A DNA stretch of 26,539 nt from positions 1 to 26,539 of IMG/VR virus record IMGVR_UViG_3300044301_003757; one strand, 5' to 3'. A program made the translations under genes and the position numbers. Below are positions 21,185 through 26,539 of this stretch, one piece after another; within the stretch, counting starts at the first letter, position 1, and the number at the start of each line of letters is the position of its first letter. Under the pieces are notes generated by a model, which saw only the letters and a program-made list of their open reading frames with translations, was not told where the DNA came from and ran no database searches. This DNA is from a virus.

Positions 21185-21457
21185 ATGCCATTTAAAATGA
21201 TTCATAAAAAAGTAGGGATTTCAGATTCCCTTGGTGTTACCACGAAAGTATATGAGGTTGATGAAGTGATAGATGATAATGAAGATTGGAAAAAAAATTT
21301 AGGACAAAGATTTGTAGAAAGTGGGAATGCTATGTATGTAGATGCAGAGGTTGTTGTGCCAATGACAAAATCTTATGATGATTTACCATCTGATGTAGAA
21401 CCAAAAGAAGAAAAACCAAAAAAGAAAAAGAAAAAATCATTTTTCGGTAAAAAATAA
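21185..21457 (+). CDS. Small unknown structural-region protein
   Basis: A 90-aa protein: an N-terminal domain (FKMIHKKVGISDSLGVTTKV, then a strand EVIDDNEDW) of a type often found just after phage capsid genes, and a tail that is acidic and then extremely lysine-rich (EEKPKKKKKKSFFGKK). The basic tail may contact DNA or a charged protein surface. CGGAG lies 7-8 nt before the ATG. Function is not assigned; a head-completion role is conceivable from position. Confidence 0.65.
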   Translation: MPFKMIHKKVGISDSLGVTTKVYEVDEVIDDNEDWKKNLGQRFVESGNAMYVDAEVVVPMTKSYDDLPSDVEPKEEKPKKKKKKSFFGKK

Positions 21458-21466
21458 GGAGTAAGC

Positions 21467-22033
21467 ATGTCAAGAAATCTAACCTCTGGTTTTTTGACTG
21501 AACTATCAGCAAGTTCCTTAAAACCTTTTTATGCAATAAAAGCTGAATTTCAAGAAGGTGCTGTTCGTTTATGGACTGGTTATGGAGAAATAACTATAAG
21601 TTCAGAAACATATACTGGTAGTGGTTCATTTTTAAATATATCTAAAGTTGAAGAAACATCAGAAATAAAAGCTACCTCACTATCAGTAGCACTATCTGGT
21701 CTTGATTCAAGTATTTTATCTGCGGCAATTAATGCTAACTATCAAAATAGAACTCTAACTTTGTTTTTAGGAATGTTAGATACAAATTATAGTATTATTG
21801 CAGATGTTTATCAATTATTTCAAGGAAGAATGGATACTATGACAATAAATGATGCTGGTGAATCATCGTCTATAGTTCTTACAGTTGAATCAAGATTAAT
21901 TGACCTAGAAAAACCAAATGAAAGACGATATACAGCAGAGGAACAGAAAACATTATTTACCAGCGATAAAGGATTAGAATTTGTAACTGATTTGCAAGAT
22001 AAAGAAATAAATTGGGGTACTGCATCAAGATGA
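21467..22033 (+). CDS. Tail-tip adaptor, DUF2163-like
   Basis: A 188-aa protein resembling the DUF2163-type tail/baseplate family. Recognisable stretches are the N-terminal LTSGFLTELSASSLKPFYAI, VRLWTGYGEITISSETYTGSG, ISKVEETSEIKATSLSVALSGL and the closing LTVESRLIDLEKPNERRYT. In related phages and gene transfer agents this family lies directly before a cell-wall-peptidase-like protein and the large tip protein, the same order as here. GGAG lies 5 nt before the ATG. The stop overlaps the next start (ATGA). Confidence 0.75.
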   Translation: MSRNLTSGFLTELSASSLKPFYAIKAEFQEGAVRLWTGYGEITISSETYTGSGSFLNISKVEETSEIKATSLSVALSGLDSSILSAAINANYQNRTLTLFLGMLDTNYSIIADVYQLFQGRMDTMTINDAGESSSIVLTVESRLIDLEKPNERRYTAEEQKTLFTSDKGLEFVTDLQDKEINWGTASR

Positions 22034-22434
22034 GGGTACAAAATTGGGAAAGTAAGTTATCAAATTATATTGAAGAATGTAGAAATAAGAAATTTTCTTG
22101 GGATTCAAATAATTGTGGACAATTTGTCTTAGAATGGGAAAAAATCTTGATGGGTAAAACAAAATTCCCAGAATTTTATAAAAAATATAAATCTTTAAAA
22201 GAATTAAAAGAAAAGCTAAAAGAATGTGGTTTTAAAAGCTGGATAACCCTGTTTAATCAACGATTAACAAGAATTAATACTCAACTAGCTCAAAGAGGGG
22301 ATTTAGTTACTCTTAGGGCTAAAAACAGCTTTTGTATGGGTATATGTATTGGTAGAAATTGTGCTTTTCTAGGAGATGAAAAACTTGAGTTTGTTTCAAT
22401 AGACCATATACAATATGCTTGGAGGTGGTTCTAA
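22030..22434 (+). CDS. DUF6950/NlpC-P60-like tail assembly protein
   Basis: A 134-aa protein resembling the DUF6950 group of tail-module proteins related to NlpC/P60 peptidases. The candidate nucleophile is the cysteine in FSWDSNNCGQFVLEW (about residue 28); a later QRGDLVTL and a GxCIGR...AFLGDE stretch match the family layout, but a clear catalytic histidine is not obvious, so activity may be lost. The ATG at 22030 overlaps the previous stop as ATGA; its own stop overlaps the next gene (TAATG). It probably acts at the tail tip during assembly or entry. Confidence 0.65.
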   Translation: MRVQNWESKLSNYIEECRNKKFSWDSNNCGQFVLEWEKILMGKTKFPEFYKKYKSLKELKEKLKECGFKSWITLFNQRLTRINTQLAQRGDLVTLRAKNSFCMGICIGRNCAFLGDEKLEFVSIDHIQYAWRWF

Positions 22435-25400
22435 TGTCATCAATAGGTTCAGCATTTCAAAGAGTAACAAGGGCAGTAACAAGGGCAGTTAGTGCTGTTC
22501 CTGTAATTGGCCCAACTATTGGTAGTTTGGGAACTGCCGCCTTTGGCACAATAGCAAGTGGTATTGATGCTTTAACTGGTGGTATTTTTGGATTAACACC
22601 TCAACAGAAACTCCCAGATTTATCTTTAAATTTTTCTGGTTTTGGTTCGCAAGCACAAAGTCGTTTAGTTTCTTTGAAACAAGCTATAATGACAAGACAA
22701 GTTATTTATGGCACACGAAGGATAGCTGGAAATTTAGTTTATGCAGAAACAACTGGTTCTACAAATACCTTTTTGCATTTAGTATATGCGATTGCTGGAC
22801 ATGAGATTGATAGTTTTGTTTCCTTTAAAATTAATGAAGATGATGTGACATTAGATACAGATGGCTTTGTAAATGAATCTAAATATAAATCTGGTTCTGA
22901 AAAAATGGTAAGAATTAAATATCATACTGGAACAGATACACAAAGTGCTGATAGTGATTTAGTTTCTGAATCTAATAATTTATGGACAGATGAACACAAG
23001 CTGAGTGGTATTGCTTACTTTTATGTAAGATTAAAATTTGATAGCACAGTATTTCCTAATGGTATTCCTAACATAACGACAACTGTTAGAGGAAAAAAAG
23101 TTTTAGACCCTAGAACCTCAACAACAGCATATTCATCTAATTCAGCATTATGTCTTAGGGATTATCTAACAAACTCAAGATTTGGATTAGGTGCAAATTC
23201 ATCAGAAATAAATGATACATCATTTTCAGCTGGTGCAAATAGTTGTGATGAAGATGTTACACTTGCAACTCCTATTAGTAAGACATTTAATGCCTCCTCT
23301 GATGTTTCTTCATCTAATGAAACAATTACAATTCTAGGTCATGGATTAGAAACAGGATATGCAGTAACATATTCAACTGAAGGTGGTACTAACATAAGTG
23401 GTTTATCCAATAGCACAGTCTATTATGTTATCAGAGTTGATAATGATACGATTAAACTTGCTACTTCATCTAGTAATGCTACTGCTGGCACAGCTATAAA
23501 TATCACAGCTGGTTCTAGTGAAACACAAGCACTTAAAAGACTTGTAGAAAAAAGATATGAATGTCATGGTATTTTAGATACTGGACAAACACCAGCAAAA
23601 ATTTTAACTGGAATGACATCTTCATGTATTGGGCTTGTTTATTATTCTGGAGGGAAATGGTCAATTAAAGTAGGTGAATATGTTTCCCCAACTATAACCT
23701 TAGATGAAGATGATTTAGCTGGACCCATAACTCTAGGAACAAGAAACTCAAGACGAGATTCATTTAATGCTGTTAAAGGTATTTTTGCTGACCCAGATGA
23801 AAATTATCAACCAACAGATTTTCCAGCAATTACATCTAATGTGTTTGAAGCAGAGGATAACTCAGAAAGAATTTTTAGGGATATTGAATTAGCATACACA
23901 ACATCTCCTTCAATGGCACAAAGAATTGCAAAAATTGTTTTATTTAGAAACAGAGAGCAAATGACATTAAGTGTACCTGTTAAATTAACAGGATTTAATG
24001 TTGAGATAGGAGATACAATACAAATAACTAATTCACGATTTGGATTTTCTGCAAAAACATTTGAAGTAGCAAATTGGAATTTTCAAACCAGTGCTGATGG
24101 CATTTTAGTCCTTGCACTTACACTTAAAGAAATATCATCAGCAGTTTATGATTGGAGTGCAGAAGAGTCAGATATTACAACAGGAGATACAACCCTTCCA
24201 GATATATTCAATGTTTCTCCTCCAGGATTAACAGCTTCAGATGTTCTAAGAGCATTTAACCAAGAAGCTGTGACAGTTTTAATTGTTGATGTAAGTACAT
24301 CTGATGCTTTTGTGCAAGATTTTGAGGTAGAGGCAAAACAAACAAGTGATTCTAATTATGTAAGTTTAGGTAAATCATCAACGAATAGATATGAATTACT
24401 TAATGTAGAAGATGGCGCAACTTATGATGTAAGAGCAAGAGCAGTCACTTCATTAGGTTCAAAGTCTGACTTTGCAAGTGCACAACACCAAGTTGTTGGT
24501 AAAACTGCACCTCCAAGTGATGTAACAAACTTCTCTGTAAATGTCATAGATGATGTTGCTCATTTAACATGGACTCCTGTTCCAGACTTAGATTTATCAC
24601 ATTATAAAATAAGACATACAGCAGAAAGAGATAGTCCAAGATATGTTGCGGCACAAACAGTAGTAGAAAAAGTTGCAAGACCAGCTCAGTCAGTAACAGT
24701 TCCAGCTATGACAGGAACTTACTTTTGTAAAGCTGTTGACAAGTTAGGTAATCTTTCAGAAAGTCCTGCATCAACTCAAGTTCTTATAGGAGATACGATA
24801 TTCAATCAAGTAAATACTATTGAAACCATTACCGAAAATCCATCTTTTGCTGGTACTGTTTCCAATGTTGTAAAGACATCAAGCAATACTTTAATCCTTG
24901 ATACTTCCACAAACTTTGATAGTGTTGCTGGAAATTTTGATGATGCAACAGGAAACTTTGATGGTGGTGGTGGTAATGTTTCATCACAAGGAACTTATGA
25001 CTTTGCAACAAAAACAGATTTAGGTGCTAAATTCAAAACACGAATAAATTATTCATTAACAGTTGATAGAGTAGAATATGTATCTTCATTTGATGATGCA
25101 AGTGGAAATTTTGATGATAGAGAAGGTAATTTTGATGGAGATGTAAATGCTTTTGATACGACAGATGTAGAAATGCAAATTGCAACAACAGATGATGACC
25201 CAGCTAGTGGAAGTGCAAGTTTTACTACATTTAGACCATTTATATCTGGAGAGTATGAGGGTAGAGGGTTTAAATATAGATTGGTACTTACTACAAGTGA
25301 TTCTCAAGCATCACCAACAGTTTCAGCTTTATCAGTTAAGGTAGAAATGATTGACAGAAGATTAGCTGATGGTGATATAACAAGTGGCACTGCTAGTGGT

Positions 25401-25604
25401 GGTAAAGTTGTAAGTTATGCTAAAGCATTCAAAGAACTTGAATCGTTACAAATAACAGGACAAAACTTGAATAGTGGTGATACCTATGCTATAACAAATA
25501 AAACTACGAGTGGTTTTACTGTTAAATTTTTAAATAGTAGTGGCTCTGTAGTAAATAGGACTTTTGATTATGTCGCAACTGGTTATGGAACAGTAATTTC
25601 GTAA
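22434..25604 (+). CDS. J-like tail tip/host-specificity protein
   Basis: A 1056-aa protein of the phage lambda J/phage-tail_3 type that forms the tail tip and contacts the host. The N-terminus has a glycine-rich hydrophobic region (about 20-55). The hub part contains VIYGTRRIAGNLVYAETTGS, LVYAIAGHEIDS and LCLRDYLTNSRFGLG. A beta-rich module of a type known from other marine phage structural proteins (about 290-367, with ILGHGLETG and VYYVIRVDNDTIKLAT) is inserted in the hub. Two fibronectin type III-like domains follow (about 598-690 and 693-785), then FDxxxGN heptads at 828-848 and 886-908. It ends with GFTVKFLNSSGSVVNRTFDY and GYG. GGAGGTGG sets the ATG at 22434. Confidence 0.87.
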   Translation: MSSIGSAFQRVTRAVTRAVSAVPVIGPTIGSLGTAAFGTIASGIDALTGGIFGLTPQQKLPDLSLNFSGFGSQAQSRLVSLKQAIMTRQVIYGTRRIAGNLVYAETTGSTNTFLHLVYAIAGHEIDSFVSFKINEDDVTLDTDGFVNESKYKSGSEKMVRIKYHTGTDTQSADSDLVSESNNLWTDEHKLSGIAYFYVRLKFDSTVFPNGIPNITTTVRGKKVLDPRTSTTAYSSNSALCLRDYLTNSRFGLGANSSEINDTSFSAGANSCDEDVTLATPISKTFNASSDVSSSNETITILGHGLETGYAVTYSTEGGTNISGLSNSTVYYVIRVDNDTIKLATSSSNATAGTAINITAGSSETQALKRLVEKRYECHGILDTGQTPAKILTGMTSSCIGLVYYSGGKWSIKVGEYVSPTITLDEDDLAGPITLGTRNSRRDSFNAVKGIFADPDENYQPTDFPAITSNVFEAEDNSERIFRDIELAYTTSPSMAQRIAKIVLFRNREQMTLSVPVKLTGFNVEIGDTIQITNSRFGFSAKTFEVANWNFQTSADGILVLALTLKEISSAVYDWSAEESDITTGDTTLPDIFNVSPPGLTASDVLRAFNQEAVTVLIVDVSTSDAFVQDFEVEAKQTSDSNYVSLGKSSTNRYELLNVEDGATYDVRARAVTSLGSKSDFASAQHQVVGKTAPPSDVTNFSVNVIDDVAHLTWTPVPDLDLSHYKIRHTAERDSPRYVAAQTVVEKVARPAQSVTVPAMTGTYFCKAVDKLGNLSESPASTQVLIGDTIFNQVNTIETITENPSFAGTVSNVVKTSSNTLILDTSTNFDSVAGNFDDATGNFDGGGGNVSSQGTYDFATKTDLGAKFKTRINYSLTVDRVEYVSSFDDASGNFDDREGNFDGDVNAFDTTDVEMQIATTDDDPASGSASFTTFRPFISGEYEGRGFKYRLVLTTSDSQASPTVSALSVKVEMIDRRLADGDITSGTASGGKVVSYAKAFKELESLQITGQNLNSGDTYAITNKTTSGFTVKFLNSSGSVVNRTFDYVATGYGTVIS

Positions 25605-25616
25605 GGAGAAAAAAAT

Positions 25617-26539
25617 ATGTCACAACATGATATGAATATTGCGAACCAAGGTTTCCCAGCATTTAGGTCAGATTTAAACAATGCTCTTGTTGCACTAGCA
25701 ACTACAAGTAATGGAACATCTGCGCCATCTACTACATTTGCCTATCAAATGTGGGTAGACACTACTACTGCAACAGGAAATATTTTATATATTCGTAATT
25801 CAGCGAATGATGGAAACATTGAAATTGCAAGAATAAATCAATCAACAGGAAAGTTTATATTTTCAGAAACAGCACAATTTGAAGATGGAAGTGCTGGTGC
25901 ACCAAGTATCTCATTTATATCTGATGCTGATACAGGGTTTTATAGACAAGGTGCAAATAGAATGGATGGTGTAGCTGGAGGAACTATTGGATTCACATTA
26001 GGTGCATCTGGAATTGTAGTTAATGAAAACTCTGAAGATGCTATGGATTTTAGAGTTGAGTCAACAAGTGATACTCATAAATTATTTATTGATTCTTCAG
26101 CAGACCAAATATTATTTCATGATGATACTTCAGTTACTATAGGTGGGGTTGTTTCAGAATTTCAATGTAATGCAGTAGATTCAGCGCAAGGAACATCATC
26201 ATTTACAAGATTTAGTGCAGATGCAAATGGACATTCCCTAGCATTAGGTAAATCAAGAGCGGCAACTGTTGGTACATTCACAGTTGTGCAAGATAATGAT
26301 GTTTTAGGTTCTATAGACTTTTATGGTGCAGATGGAAGTGATATGGCTACTCCAGGTGCTAAAATTTCAGCAAGAGTAAATGGAACTCCAGGTGCTAATG
26401 ATTTGCCAACTGAACTTGTGTTTGGAACAACAGCAGATGGTGCAAATAGTATTACAGAACGATTAACAATATCACAATCTGGGCATATAGCGACAGTAAG
26501 TGGTAATGCTTCAACTTCTTCAACACCTAAAACTAATTC
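25617..26539 (+). CDS. Tail fibre protein, 3' end beyond window
   Basis: The first 307 codons of an open frame that runs off the right edge. AAGGAG lies 8 nt before the ATG. It begins MSQHDMNIANQGFPAFRSDL, a typical N-terminal attachment region of marine phage fibres, followed by LNNALVALATTSNG and YQMWVDTTTATG. Beta-repeat segments follow: SISFISDADTGFYRQGANRM, FRVESTSDTHKLFIDSS and a VLGSIDFYGADGSDM...AKISARVNGTPGANDLPTEL block, the last typical of fibre or fibre-neck proteins. It probably binds the tip protein encoded just upstream and recognises the host surface. Confidence 0.82.
   Translation, partial: MSQHDMNIANQGFPAFRSDLNNALVALATTSNGTSAPSTTFAYQMWVDTTTATGNILYIRNSANDGNIEIARINQSTGKFIFSETAQFEDGSAGAPSISFISDADTGFYRQGANRMDGVAGGTIGFTLGASGIVVNENSEDAMDFRVESTSDTHKLFIDSSADQILFHDDTSVTIGGVVSEFQCNAVDSAQGTSSFTRFSADANGHSLALGKSRAATVGTFTVVQDNDVLGSIDFYGADGSDMATPGAKISARVNGTPGANDLPTELVFGTTADGANSITERLTISQSGHIATVSGNASTSSTPKTN

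Noticed and set aside
1-26539. Search for CRISPR arrays, tRNA genes and insertion sequences
   Set aside because: No regularly spaced direct repeats, cloverleaf-like sequence with conserved T-loop, or transposase frame was seen by eye.

Overview
The window is part of an AT-rich, densely packed genome of a tailed double-stranded DNA phage. The packaging and head genes run in the order small terminase, large terminase, portal, SPP1 gp7/Mu F-like minor head protein, HK97-type prohead protease and HK97-fold major capsid protein. Several small families and appended domains (DUF2958, DUF1064, a J-like tip protein with a GYG-type C-terminus, fibre repeats) look like those of uncultured marine phages. 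An AT-rich marine alphaproteobacterial host, for example SAR11-like, would fit, but host is inference only. No integrase, DNA polymerase, endolysin, tRNA or CRISPR array was seen.

Layout. (1) 2-2487: a leftward RecB/Cas4-like nuclease and a rightward Cro-like regulator diverge from a compact switch in which a 7-bp-arm palindrome contains both -35 boxes. Rightward after the regulator come a DUF1064 protein and a string of small, partly membrane-embedded proteins, two of them under 60 aa. (2) 2536-4040: a leftward, overlapping six-gene early operon with a putative pyrimidine-dimer glycosylase family protein, a DUF3846-like protein and unknown small proteins. (3) 4153-6499: a replication pair made of a helix-turn-helix initiator/loader-like protein and a T7 gp4/Twinkle-type primase-helicase. 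(4) 6530-9506: a coupled four-gene cassette of ParB-fold protein, double cupin, PP-loop PAPS-reductase-like (IbrA-like) protein and a second ParB-fold (IbrB-like) protein. (5) 9507-10927: a leftward amidoligase plus gamma-glutamylcyclotransferase pair. (6) 11134-12260: small rightward genes, including a CxxC protein, DUF2958, a single-TM peptide and a highly basic peptide. (7) 12380-21118: packaging and head genes, interrupted by a 200-nt structured non-coding stretch and closed by a strong intrinsic terminator. (8) 21185-26539: a tail-tip module (DUF2163-like adaptor, DUF6950/NlpC-like protein, large J-like protein) and a fibre gene cut by the window end.

How it fits together. Regions 1-3 look like early regulation and replication, and 7-8 are virion assembly. 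Regions 4 and 5 are accessory enzyme cassettes and the best candidates for an undescribed system: one pairs a nucleotide/sulfur-type PP-loop enzyme with two ParB/sulfiredoxin-fold proteins and a cupin, the other pairs an amide-bond-forming enzyme with one that cleaves gamma-glutamyl amides. The genes expected between capsid and tail tip in a long-tailed phage (connectors, tail tube, tape measure) are not seen here. Most starts were chosen from clear AGGAG-type ribosome binding sites and ATGA/TAATG stop-start overlaps.
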